64,000 nt of DNA from Arthrobacter sp. ISL-28. Its GTDB lineage: Bacteria; Actinomycetota; Actinomycetes; Actinomycetales; Micrococcaceae. The notes under the pieces are model-generated. The model was not told the origin of the DNA and did no database searches. It saw only the letters and a program-made list of their open reading frames with translations. This document shows positions 24,882-32,204 of this stretch, piece after piece; position 1 is the first letter of the stretch; every line of letters begins with the position of its first letter. A program made the translations under genes and the position numbers. The stretch lies in NCBI RefSeq assembly GCF_018613875.1, contig NZ_JAGGPJ010000012.1, positions 1 through 64,000 on the forward strand, read 5' to 3'.

Positions 24882-25322
24882 GTGAAAAACAGATGTTCAG
24901 AACGTCCCGGCCTTTCGCTACGGCAGCTCAAGCGCGGAACCACAGTGGCCGGAGCCGGTCTTCTCGTGTTGTTGACCGCCTGCGGCTGTTCCCCGGATAC
25001 GGCGGCAGCGGCGGGCCGGGCCCGGGAGTTTCACCGTTTACTCGAAGCGTCGGACCTGCAGGGTGCCTGCGCCTTGCTGCAGGCAAAGGCCCAGAAGAAA
25101 GCAGCCGAGCAGGCCGGGGCTTGTGAGCAGGCCCTGGAAGCACTGGAGCTGCCGAGGGTCGGGGCTGTTCTGGAAACCCACGTGTATGGCCGCAGCGCCA
25201 GCGTTGTATTCGAAAGCGACACCGTCTTCCTCGCGACGGCCGAATCGGGCTGGCAGGTCACTGGGGCCGGATGCACGCCAGAGGGAGATGCTCCTTACAC
25301 CTGTGAGATCGGAGGCGAGTAG
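24882..25322 (+). CDS. Small lipoprotein of unknown function
   Basis: From GTG 24882, with AGGAGG and GGAGG upstream, the 146-residue product has a basic head (residues 1-19), a hydrophobic segment and a lipobox-like LLTAC, with Cys at residue 34. The mature part has a helical portion (AREFHRLLEASDLQGACALL) and then strands, with four further cysteines that could form disulfides. The layout recalls small secreted SnoaL/NTF2-like or Rv-type lipoproteins, not assignable. It is divergent from the P450 and followed at once by a 27-residue membrane peptide and DUF6766. Confidence 0.68.
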   Translation: MKNRCSERPGLSLRQLKRGTTVAGAGLLVLLTACGCSPDTAAAAGRAREFHRLLEASDLQGACALLQAKAQKKAAEQAGACEQALEALELPRVGAVLETHVYGRSASVVFESDTVFLATAESGWQVTGAGCTPEGDAPYTCEIGGE

Positions 25323-25325
25323 GGT

Positions 25326-25409
25326 ATGCGCTGGATCTTTGTGTTGTACCTGATTCTGATCTTCGGCGGGCTGGCCTATATGGCCGTCGTCGGCCTCGGA
25401 CACGGATAG
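25326..25409 (+). CDS. 27-residue membrane peptide
   Basis: Three bases after the lipoprotein stop, an ATG opens a 28-codon frame encoding MRWIFVLYLILIFGGLAYMA followed by VVGLGHG. It is one continuous hydrophobic helix with a single Arg at the start. The tight position between two same-strand genes and the helical composition support translation by coupling. No family recognised. Confidence 0.5.
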   Translation: MRWIFVLYLILIFGGLAYMAVVGLGHG

Positions 25410-25423
25410 AAGAGGCCGGGACA

Positions 25424-26098
25424 TTGAAAGAGGCTTTGAAAAACAACGGCCTGAGTATTTTCTTCGGCCTGATCTTCCTGCTGGCATTACTGGGGCAGGC
25501 ACTGACCGGACAGGCGCTGTTCAACGAGGAACAGATCGCGGCAGGACTGGGAGAGATCAGCTTCGCGCAGTACGTGACATCGTCGTCTTTCGCTGTCGAT
25601 GTCTCCGAAAACTGGCAATCGGAATACCTGCAGTTCCTGCTATATGTTTTCGCCACGATCTGGCTCGTCCAGAAAGGATCGCCCGAATCAAAGGAACTGG
25701 ACAAGACAGGCCTTGAAACGGATGAAGACCAGCTCGTCGGGCAGTACAGCAACGCCAAATCCCCGGCCTGGGCAAAAGTCCGCGGCTGGCGCCGGACTCT
25801 GTTCTCCAATTCCTTGGGCCTGACAATGGGCCTGATCTTCCTCCTGTCCTGGTTCGTCCAATCCATCGCCGGCAACAGTGCCTACAACGAAGAACAGTTG
25901 AAGAACTTCCAGGCACCGGTGGCTTGGCCCGAATACCTCGTCTCGCCGGAGTTCTGGAACCGTACCCTGCAGAACTGGCAGTCAGAGTTCCTCGCAGTGG
26001 GATCGATGGTCGTCCTCTCCATCTACCTTCGACAGCGCGGCTCACCGGAGTCCAAACCCGTCGGCTCCGCACACGACGACACCGGAACCACAGGCTGA
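25424..26098 (+). CDS. DUF6766-family membrane protein with internal duplication
   Basis: The 224-residue product has four membrane helices arranged as two homologous halves, about residues 7-90 and 125-215. Each half reads LGLTMGLIFLLSW-type helix, FNEEQ or YNEEQ, a strand region, ENWQSEYLQF or QNWQSEFLAV, second helix, then QKGSPESK or QRGSPESK. This matches DUF6766, a family of unknown function. It starts at TTG 25424, 14 bases after the 27-residue ORF, in the same operon. The repeat probably gives a pseudo-twofold membrane fold. Confidence 0.82.
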   Translation: MKEALKNNGLSIFFGLIFLLALLGQALTGQALFNEEQIAAGLGEISFAQYVTSSSFAVDVSENWQSEYLQFLLYVFATIWLVQKGSPESKELDKTGLETDEDQLVGQYSNAKSPAWAKVRGWRRTLFSNSLGLTMGLIFLLSWFVQSIAGNSAYNEEQLKNFQAPVAWPEYLVSPEFWNRTLQNWQSEFLAVGSMVVLSIYLRQRGSPESKPVGSAHDDTGTTG

Positions 26099-26217
26099 CT
26101 TTCCGTCCCGGGCATCCAGTCATCAGGAGCCGAGAGGATAACGAAGCCCATGTTTGGGCCTATGATGATGGTTCTACTGGCCAAAGGCGGACCTAGAACT
26201 AGTCAATGGAGGGCGCG

Positions 26218-26907
26218 GTGCTGTCGAGGTTTGACACCTATCTTTTTCCTCTCGCGGAGGGCCAGAAGCGACTGGCTGGGACATTCGGTTTGGATGTCGC
26301 CTCGGGGACCATGGAATGGTCTGAGGAGCTGTTCGCCATTCACGGGTTCGCCCCCGGCGAAGTGGTTCCCACAATTACTTTGTGGATGTCCCACAAGCAC
26401 CCGGACGATCGTGAACCGATACGGAAGCTCCTCGTAGGTGTACTCCAAACCGGTGGCCAGGCGGCTGTTCTTCACCGGGTGATCGATGCCCGCGGTAAGC
26501 ACCACCAAGTACTTTCGTCTTTCGACGCCTCACCTGCAGGTACCGGAGCCGTGGAATGCGTCCAGGGATTCATGGTGGATCTGACCCGGAGCATTCACGA
26601 AGAAGCGCGCCAGGCCGCCGATGACGCCCTTCACGGTGCCTTCGCCCACAAATCGGTGATCGAACAGGCCAAGGGCATCATCATGGCGCTTCGAAGCGTC
26701 GACGCCGAAACAGCCTTTGAACTCCTGTCGGCAGAGAGCCAGCACACGAACACGAAGCTGCACTGCATAGCTACCGCGCTCGTTAGCGCCACCGCCCATG
26801 GGGAAGCGGCAGGTGCCCTAGCGCTGTTTAAAACGGCAGGAGCTTTCGAGGCAGGCAAGGACACCACTAATCCTGTCTGCTCTGAAGTAACGCGCGAGCC
26901 GTGGTGA
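26218..26907 (+). CDS. PAS and ANTAR domain RNA-binding regulator
   Basis: The product has an N-terminal PAS fold (about residues 15-120: RLAGTFGLDVASGTMEWSEE, LFAIHGFAPGEVVPT, HPDDREPIRKLL, GFMVDLT) and a C-terminal ANTAR domain (about residues 145-195: HKSVIEQAKGIIMALRSVDA, AFELLSAESQHTNTKLHCIA). ANTAR domains bind paired RNA hairpins to prevent termination, controlled here by the PAS sensor. GTG at 26218 is preferred because GGAGGG lies 4 bases ahead; ATG at 26206 in the same frame is possible. It is the only intact member of three ANTAR genes in the window. Confidence 0.87.
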   Translation: MLSRFDTYLFPLAEGQKRLAGTFGLDVASGTMEWSEELFAIHGFAPGEVVPTITLWMSHKHPDDREPIRKLLVGVLQTGGQAAVLHRVIDARGKHHQVLSSFDASPAGTGAVECVQGFMVDLTRSIHEEARQAADDALHGAFAHKSVIEQAKGIIMALRSVDAETAFELLSAESQHTNTKLHCIATALVSATAHGEAAGALALFKTAGAFEAGKDTTNPVCSEVTREPW

Positions 26908-27168
26908 GCAAGAAGGCCCGAAGCGGCCAAGAGGGTCCGGTAAGCGGAATCGCCGGCGACGGCTCATTCGCTCCGGGCCGGGGCCTTCAACGGCAGCAGC
27001 GCCTACACTACGGCGCGCATACTGGCACGTCGCGAGTCCGTCACTGGTAAGGATGGCGTTTCGGCCGGGAGTTGCCATGGACGTTTTGCCTGCTTGGTAT
27101 TCGCGCTCTCGACGGCCATAGTTTGAACCAGTTTCTGTCGTCTCGACGGTCGCTGTAGCGCGGGCCGC

Positions 27169-27402
27169 TCATGCCCGGTCGACCAGCCGCTGCTCTCCGG
27201 AGTGGCGGGCACAGTTGGCGCAGCAGTAGATGCTTCCCTCACTTTCAACCCCATGTCCAAGGATGCGGCAGCCGCAGTGTCTACAGACGGGCGCCATGGT
27301 GTGGATCGCGCATTCAAAGCTGTCGAACGTACCGGTTTTGCCTTCCCTGCTGACGGTGAAGGTCTTGTCGTAGTCATTGCCACAGGTATCACAGGTTGCC
27401 AT
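27169..27402 (-). CDS. Small Cys-rich zinc-binding (metallothionein-like) protein
   Basis: The 77-residue product carries nine Cys with knuckle spacings: CDTCGNDY, FECAIH, CRHCGCRILGHGV and YCCANCARHSG. The HGV-x-S-x-G-x-I/V-YCCA-x-CA ending is shared by a small actinobacterial family that I know as hypothetical or prokaryotic metallothionein. It should bind one or two zinc ions in the cytoplasm. It is a single gene among other stress-type small genes on the same strand. Confidence 0.75.
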   Translation of the reverse strand: MATCDTCGNDYDKTFTVSREGKTGTFDSFECAIHTMAPVCRHCGCRILGHGVESEGSIYCCANCARHSGEQRLVDRA

Positions 27403-27510
27403 GAGAAATTTCCGATCACTTTGGCCGGTCCAGGGACTACTGAAACGTCCTGACCGCCAACGTCGGGCCGGGAGATGTTCACCTGGCCCCCACGGGAACG
27501 GTCTTTTCAG

Positions 27511-27789
27511 CTATCTGTTGACCAGTTTGAAAAAGGTGCTGGGTTCGCCGCTGGCTTTCTCCGTCTGATAGAGGAAGGCCAGCTTGTTTTTCTCGAATTT
27601 TTCGAACCAGTCCTCCCAGCTGATCTGCTTCAGGCTCTCTTCCCCTGCACCTCCGGGGAAGTCGATCCGAAGCACGCCGGGTTCCTGGCCTTCGGCAGTG
27701 TCTTTGACGGTGGCAGGCTTTCCTCCGTTTTCTTCGGCCCACTCCCGGATTTCCTCGTGGTTAGTGGTCGTCGAGGTCTTGGATGTCAC
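27511..27789 (-). CDS. Conserved small protein often mislabelled alpha-glucan branching protein
   Basis: From GTG 27789, with AAGGGGATC upstream, the 92-residue product reads HEEIREWAEENGGKPATVKD, GVLRIDFPGGAGEESLKQIS, WEDWFEKFEKNKLAFLYQTE. This is a common actinobacterial and proteobacterial soluble family of about 85-100 residues. Databases sometimes name it 1,4-alpha-glucan branching enzyme without basis, as it is far too short and lacks any glycosidase motif. Function unknown. It sits 44 bases downstream of the CBS pseudogene on the same strand. Confidence 0.78.
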   Translation of the reverse strand: MTSKTSTTTNHEEIREWAEENGGKPATVKDTAEGQEPGVLRIDFPGGAGEESLKQISWEDWFEKFEKNKLAFLYQTEKASGEPSTFFKLVNR

Positions 27790-27833
27790 GGTTTGATCCC
27801 CTTGGTGGGTGGTTTGCTGATGGCCGCCGCTTC

Positions 27834-28248
27834 TCAGTAGGAGATGGATTCGACCAGTTCGCCTACCCTGTCTTCGGGATAGTTGCGGGCGATGTCGGCT
27901 TGGCTGAGCATCCCGACGAGGTCGTGCCCGTCGATGACCGGGAGGCGGCGGACCTGGTGCTCCTGCATGGTTTTGATTGCTTCTCGATGGAGTCATCGGC
28001 GCCGATGGTGACAGGTTTGCCCTGGCCGAATTCTCCTGCAGTCGCGCTGCGGGGGTCTCCGCCTTCGGCCAGGCACTTGATGACGATGTCGCGGTCGGTG
28101 AGCATACCTTTGAGCCGGTTGTCTTCTCCGCAGATCGGCAATGACCCGACATCCAGGTCCTTCATCTTCCGGGCAGCCTGTTCCAATGTCTCGTTCTCGC
28201 CAATGCATTCTGCCCCGCCGGTCATGATTTCACGTGTGTCGATGGCAT
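27834..28248 (-). pseudogene. CBS-domain pair protein with frameshift
   Basis: The first CBS motif is intact (REIMTGGAECIGENETLEQA, DLDVGSLPICGEDNRLKGML, TDRDIVIKCLAEG). After GADDSIE the frame is lost; the other frame supplies AIKTMQEHQVRRLPVIDGHD, LVGMLSQADIARNYPEDRVG and the stop at 27834. One missing base at about 27983 explains it. The only start with a proper AAGGAG site (ATG 28248) is also one base out of frame with the first CBS domain, suggesting a second missing base near 28232. CBS pairs bind adenine nucleotides and occur in stress regulons. As written, no full product can be made. Confidence 0.75.
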
Positions 28249-28351
28249 TCGTGTGGACTCCTTCTGTTGGATATTGGCTTCTTGCTGGAACCAAGGGGTC
28301 CGGCGCGCAGGCTTTGTACCGTCCCGCCGGCTTTCCCTGGCTGGATGTTGG

Positions 28352-28789
28352 TTATTCGGGTATTTCCATTTGGAATCCGCAGACGCAATGTAAAACCCGG
28401 GTGCGGAGATAGACGTCAAGGACGTCTTCCGAGCTCTGTTCCGTGCTCAGCGTTGTGTGGATGCCTCGCAGTTCAGATCCGGCCGTGTGCATAGGTTCGC
28501 CGCAGTGGATGTACTCGCCGCCGAACTGAAGGATCCCTGAGATCTGTTCCGGCCCGGGCCGGTTGAGGATGAGGGCTATTTGCGGGACGGTCGCCGGGTG
28601 CGTCCGGGAGTGGCCGCATGCAGTGCAGGTGTACCAGACAGCAACCATTCCCCGGACCGATGGCCAGAGAGCTTCTATGGATTCGATGACCAGGTGCCTG
28701 TCTGTGTGACAGTCAAAGCAGTGAAGGGAATCTGCCCACGGCTTGTCGGCACCCCCACCGGTGGTATAGGGCTCGGAGATGGTCGACAT
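28352..28789 (-). CDS. Cys-rich protein of unknown function
   Basis: The 145-residue product has paired cysteines in two zinc-knuckle-like clusters, CFDCHTDRH with CTACGHSR, and HCGEPMH with VLHCVCGFQME, separated by a helical segment. The layout suggests two zinc ribbons, each built from two distant half-sites. GGAAACAGTCA-type purine-rich sequence precedes the ATG at 28789. No named family recognised. Confidence 0.65.
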   Translation of the reverse strand: MSTISEPYTTGGGADKPWADSLHCFDCHTDRHLVIESIEALWPSVRGMVAVWYTCTACGHSRTHPATVPQIALILNRPGPEQISGILQFGGEYIHCGEPMHTAGSELRGIHTTLSTEQSSEDVLDVYLRTRVLHCVCGFQMEIPE

Positions 28790-29147
28790 TGACTGTTTCC
28801 TTTACAAGGGGTCGCTGGCCGGACTGCTGGAATCGTGCTCCTTCGCTCAGGCTAGACCCGTGTCTGATCCGCTGGCAACAGGCAGGGCGTGCCCGGGCCG
28901 CCAACAGCCGGTCGTTTCCTTGTACCCGTTCGGCAGCTGCGGGATGTGTGGAGCCCTGCCGGGACCATCAGGGTAAGGTTCCCGTGCCGGGCTTCCAATG
29001 CAGGGGCGGGACATGTCTATCGGTAGTCGATGGCACCGTTCGTGCCGCGTAAAAACGGTCAAATTCGCCCGGCCGAACTTGCGGTGACCCTCGCGGGGCT
29101 TGCCGCCCCAGCCGGATGCCGCCTTTCACGCGATCATCAGCGACCCG
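28790..29147. other. No gene seen
   Basis: Open frames in this stretch are short and have Arg/Pro/Gly-rich composition. I see no RNA gene, hairpin with T-tract or repeat. It lies between the small stress-type genes and the recombinase remnant. Confidence 0.4.
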
Positions 29148-29604
29148 TCACACAACGAACCGGGATGGGAGCATCCCGCCGGGGTAGACGCTCTGAAGCT
29201 CCTCTGCGGTCAGCGTCTCTGGAGGTCTTGGAGGAAGGTGCCGGTACAGGCTGGAGCGCGTGTTGCCTGTGGCTTTCACTATCGCCGAAATGGACTGTCC
29301 TTGGTCGCGGAGATGTTCTGCGTAGACGAGCTTGGTCGGGTTCACCACGCTGGGACGTCCGATGCGTTTGCCTTTGGCGGTCGCCACGGCCCGGGCGTGC
29401 GCGGCTCTCTCTATTGCACAGGTGCGTTCCGTTTGGACGAAAAGGGCCAGCATTACCCCGCGAGCTGGGACACCGGGTCCTCCAGGTTCCCGAACTAACC
29501 CGGATCGGATCGGCGAGGTTCCGCACTCCCACACCACCGACAAAACCGCATCCCAGCTGATCCAGGGCGTTGCTCATGCGCTCCAGGGTCCGGGTTCCAG
29601 CCAT
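29148..29604 (-). pseudogene. Serine recombinase (resolvase/invertase), frameshifted C-terminal remnant
   Basis: One frame gives RTLERMSNALDQL with GVGVRNLADPIRV; another continues MLALFVQTERTCAIERAAHA, KRIGRPSVVNPTKLVYAEHL and the HTH_7 end SISAIVKATGNTRSSLYRHL. These are the central helix and DNA-binding end of a Pin/TnpR-type serine recombinase. The catalytic Ser and Arg residues at the N-terminus are missing and a frame break lies near 29500. It is a dead relic of a mobile element, about 350 bases from the comM break. Confidence 0.68.
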
Positions 29605-29626
29605 ACGTCATCATCGAGATAAAGCG

Positions 29627-29890
29627 TCATGTCAGTCTGAGACTGACTCGAGCAGGAACTGCCGTGCTCTGCCATGCCGCGTCGGGGAGGTGACGCAGGC
29701 ACGTGACCGCCCTGCCCTGGGCCTGGAGCACACGGACCATGGCCGCTGCGCCCTGACTTTCGCCAGGCACCGCAGTGAGGTGGCTCGGCAGACTGTCCTT
29801 CGCCGCAGCGTCGAGCTCCGCCGTCAACGCTCGCAGGTCGCCAGCTGACTCAGGCAGACACTCCTTCTGCGCGATAAAACTCGAGCGCAT
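29627..29890 (-). CDS. Hypothetical protein next to the comM break
   Basis: An 87-codon frame contains LRALTAELDAAAKDSLPSHL and AAAMVRVLQAQGRAVTCLRH, a plausible helical protein. The ATG at 29890 has a GGTGGACGAG upstream. It is in the sequence that replaced the rest of comM. No family recognised, and it may be a fragment. Confidence 0.33.
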   Translation of the reverse strand: MRSSFIAQKECLPESAGDLRALTAELDAAAKDSLPSHLTAVPGESQGAAAMVRVLQAQGRAVTCLRHLPDAAWQSTAVPARVSLRLT

Positions 29891-29935
29891 GGCTGACGGA
29901 ACTCGTCCACCGCACGCACGACATCACAATCACGT

Positions 29936-30631
29936 TTAAGGACGTATCCCCGGTGGACCGGTAAGCAGCAGATGATGGGCACCGGCGGCGGCAACCTCGA
30001 GGGCCCGCCGCGCATCTCCCTGCCCGGAAACGTCGCACATGTCGGGGATGCTGCCGGTCACCGGACCGGCCTGTTCGCCGGGCTCCTCGTCGTCCGGTTC
30101 GAAATCGAGGGCCAGGTCCTGGGGGTCGGCCCCGAAGTCGAAGGCGAGCCGCGCCAGGGTCTTGTAGCCCTGGACCCGGGCGCCGGGCACGAGGGCAGCC
30201 TCGGCGGCGTTGGCCTCTGCCACCACGACGTCAACGTAGCCCGCTTGGACCGCAGCCATTACGGCAGGAAGGACGCCGCGGACGGGTCGCAGCCGCCCGT
30301 CAAGGCCGAGCTCGGCGATAAAGACGGTGCGACGCGTCGTCCGGATGTCATCCGAGGCACACAACGCGGCCATGGCGATGGCCAGATCAAAGCCGGAGCC
30401 GCTTTTAGGCAATGATGCTGGAATAAGGTTGGCCGTGATTTTCCGCCGGCTCAGCGGGATGCCGGAGTTCTGCGCCGCAGACCTGATCCGTTCCTTAGCC
30501 TCGTTGAGGGACGCATCGGGAAGACCCAAGATCACGAACGCGGGCAGGGTCTGGCCGATGTCAGCCTCTACCTCCACGATGTAGCCGTTGAGCCCCACCA
30601 ACGCCACCGAGTACGTGCGCCCGAGAGCCAA
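29936..30631 (-). pseudogene. comM: YifB/ComM Mg-chelatase-like AAA ATPase, truncated at the Walker A motif
   Basis: The frame starts MALGRTYSVALVGLNGYIVE and contains the full N-terminal ChlI-like (lon-type) domain, with PAFVILGLPDASLNEAKERI, KSGSGFDLAIAMAAL and ELGLDGRLRPVRGVLPAV. It then reaches the P-loop approach DVSGQGDARRALEVAAAGAH, HLLLTGPPG, where the expected AGKT is replaced by IRP and a stop. A normal protein has about 510 residues; only 231 codons remain and the ATPase core is gone. ComM helps branch migration during natural transformation. It follows yraN directly, and its expected next neighbour dprA is absent from this side. Confidence 0.88.
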
Positions 30632-30988
30632 CTACCCCACTCCCTTGAGGTGTTCGAGGGTTGGTTCGCAGACGCCGTCGTCCAGCACTGCAATAACGTC
30701 GACGCGGCGCAGCGGCATCCGGAGCTCATGGTCGCGGCACCAGGCCGAACCCAGCCGGTGCAGGCGGGCGAGTTTGTCCGAACCCACTGCCTCGAACGGA
30801 TGACCGTAGGCCAGGGAGCGGCGCGTCTTGACTTCGGCGATGACCAAGGCGTCACCGTCCAGCGCAACGATGTCGATTTCGCCGTCGGAACAGCGCCAGT
30901 TGCGCTCCACGATCAGCATGCCCAGCGATTCCAGGTATTCCGCCGCGAGCTCTTCCCCGCGCCGGCCAAGCAGGTCTTTGGCTTTCAT
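30632..30988 (-). CDS. YraN family (UPF0102) nuclease-like protein
   Basis: The 118-residue product matches UPF0102: LLGRRGEELAAEYLESLGML, then ERNWRCSDGEIDIVALDGDA and LVIAEVKTRRS. GEIDIVA with ExK is the restriction-endonuease-like metal site (D, E and K). The family is related to Holliday-junction resolvases; its cellular function is unsettled. Its stop abuts the comM start, the standard arrangement in actinobacteria. Confidence 0.93.
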   Translation of the reverse strand: MKAKDLLGRRGEELAAEYLESLGMLIVERNWRCSDGEIDIVALDGDALVIAEVKTRRSLAYGHPFEAVGSDKLARLHRLGSAWCRDHELRMPLRRVDVIAVLDDGVCEPTLEHLKGVG

Positions 30989-31150
30989 TTGTACCTCCGC
31001 AACCAGCCTGCGGGGGCAGTGTCAGGCCCGACAGAGGCCTATTGCGCTATGTGGGAAACGCGGCAGAACCGGCCTGTGTGGAGGAACAGTGGGCCTGGGC
31101 ACAGACGAGCCGGAGCCGACAAACGAAGCTCCCAAATGTCCTCAGCGGGA

Positions 31151-31477
31151 TCAGTTCCCCAGGCCAGCGTCCTTGGGCAGCGCAAGCTCCTCGTTGCGCG
31201 GAAGTTCCTCGACATTGACGTCTTTAAACGTGATGACACGGACACTTTTGACGAACCGGGCGGAGCGATAGACGTCCCAGACCCAGGCGTCCTGCAACGT
31301 CAGGTCAAAGTAGACCTCGCCGTCAGCGCTGCGCGCCTGCAGGTCGACGTGATTGGCGAGGTAGAAGCGGCGCTCGGTCTCGACCACGTAGCTGAACAGC
31401 CCCACGACATCGCGGTATTCACGGTAGAGCTGAAGCTCCATGTCGGTTTCGTAGTTTTCAAGATCCTCGGCACTCAT
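31151..31477 (-). CDS. DUF2469 domain protein
   Basis: The product starts MSAEDLENYETDMELQLYRE and includes VVGLFSYVVETERRFYLANH, DLTLQDAWVWDVYR and RFVKSVRVITFKDVNVEEL, the strongly conserved DUF2469 sequence found in nearly all actinobacteria between rnhB and yraN. The ATG at 31477 is the family start; the open frame upstream is not conserved. Function unknown, about 108 residues, as usual. Confidence 0.93.
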   Translation of the reverse strand: MSAEDLENYETDMELQLYREYRDVVGLFSYVVETERRFYLANHVDLQARSADGEVYFDLTLQDAWVWDVYRSARFVKSVRVITFKDVNVEELPRNEELALPKDAGLGN

Positions 31478-31530
31478 GGTTCCATCTTGCACCATGGAGC
31501 GCACACCCGCGCACAAGTGGCCAGTGCACG

Positions 31531-32202
31531 CTATTCGGTCAGCAGGTTCCAGCTGACCCGGTGATACGGAGTGGGGCCCTCAAGCCGGATGACTGCCCGG
31601 TGCGCTGCCGTCGCGTACCCCTTGTTGACGTCCCAGCCGAAGGCCGGGTACTCGAGGTGCAGCTCCTGCATCATGTGGTCGCGTTCCACCTTGGCCAGGA
31701 CGCTCGCCGCGGCGACGCTGAGGCACTGCATGTCGGCCTTGACGAGGGTGTGCACGGGTGCGTCGCAGCCCTGTTCCTCTACCACTTCGTCGAACAGCGA
31801 AGGCTGCGCCGCGGGTGACAGCCAGTTGTGGCTCCCGTCCAGCAGCACGACATCCGGTATGATCCCCGCACCGAGGATCTCGAACCATGCGCGGTTTCCG
31901 GCCGTCCGGAGGGCACCCATGATGCCCAGTTCATCGATCTCCCGTGCGGAGGCGTGGCCTACCGCACTGGCAACGCTCCAGGCACGGACCAGCGGATCCA
32001 GCCGTTCGCGTTCGGCGGCCTTCAGCAGCTTGCTGTCCCGGACATCAGCCAGCAGGTCCATCCGCCGCAGGTCCACGACGGCGATGCCCACGCTTACGGG
32101 GCCGGCCAAGGCCCCACGTCCCACTTCATCGACGCCGGCCAGGAACCGCGCCCCCCGGGGGAGGAAGCGTTTTTCATAGTCGAGAGTTGGCGCTTCGGAC
32201 AT
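31531..32202 (-). CDS. rnhB: Ribonuclease HII
   Basis: The 223-residue product has the RNase HII active-site motif [15 protein letters not shown] (DEG), the second acidic site in [11 protein letters not shown] and the late [20 protein letters not shown] segment with [17 protein letters not shown]. It removes ribonucleotides from DNA by cutting RNA-DNA hybrids. The ATG lies 2 bases after the lepB stop, so the genes are coupled. Confidence 0.96.
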   Translation of the reverse strand: MSEAPTLDYEKRFLPRGARFLAGVDEVGRGALAGPVSVGIAVVDLRRMDLLADVRDSKLLKAAERERLDPLVRAWSVASAVGHASAREIDELGIMGALRTAGNRAWFEILGAGIIPDVVLLDGSHNWLSPAAQPSLFDEVVEEQGCDAPVHTLVKADMQCLSVAAASVLAKVERDHMMQELHLEYPAFGWDVNKGYATAAHRAVIRLEGPTPYHRVSWNLLTE

Positions 32203-32204
32203 TG

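Noticed and set aside
27511..28152. 213-residue version of the 92-residue conserved protein
   Set aside because: The added N-terminus is the off-frame reading of the CBS gene; the GTG at 27789 has a ribosome site and matches the family start.
27000..29950. Tn7-like transposition module at the comM junction
   Set aside because: comM is a known Tn7-like target, but no TnsA/B/C/D/E-like protein, no CRISPR-associated gene and no TGT..ACA end could be seen; only a serine recombinase remnant is present.
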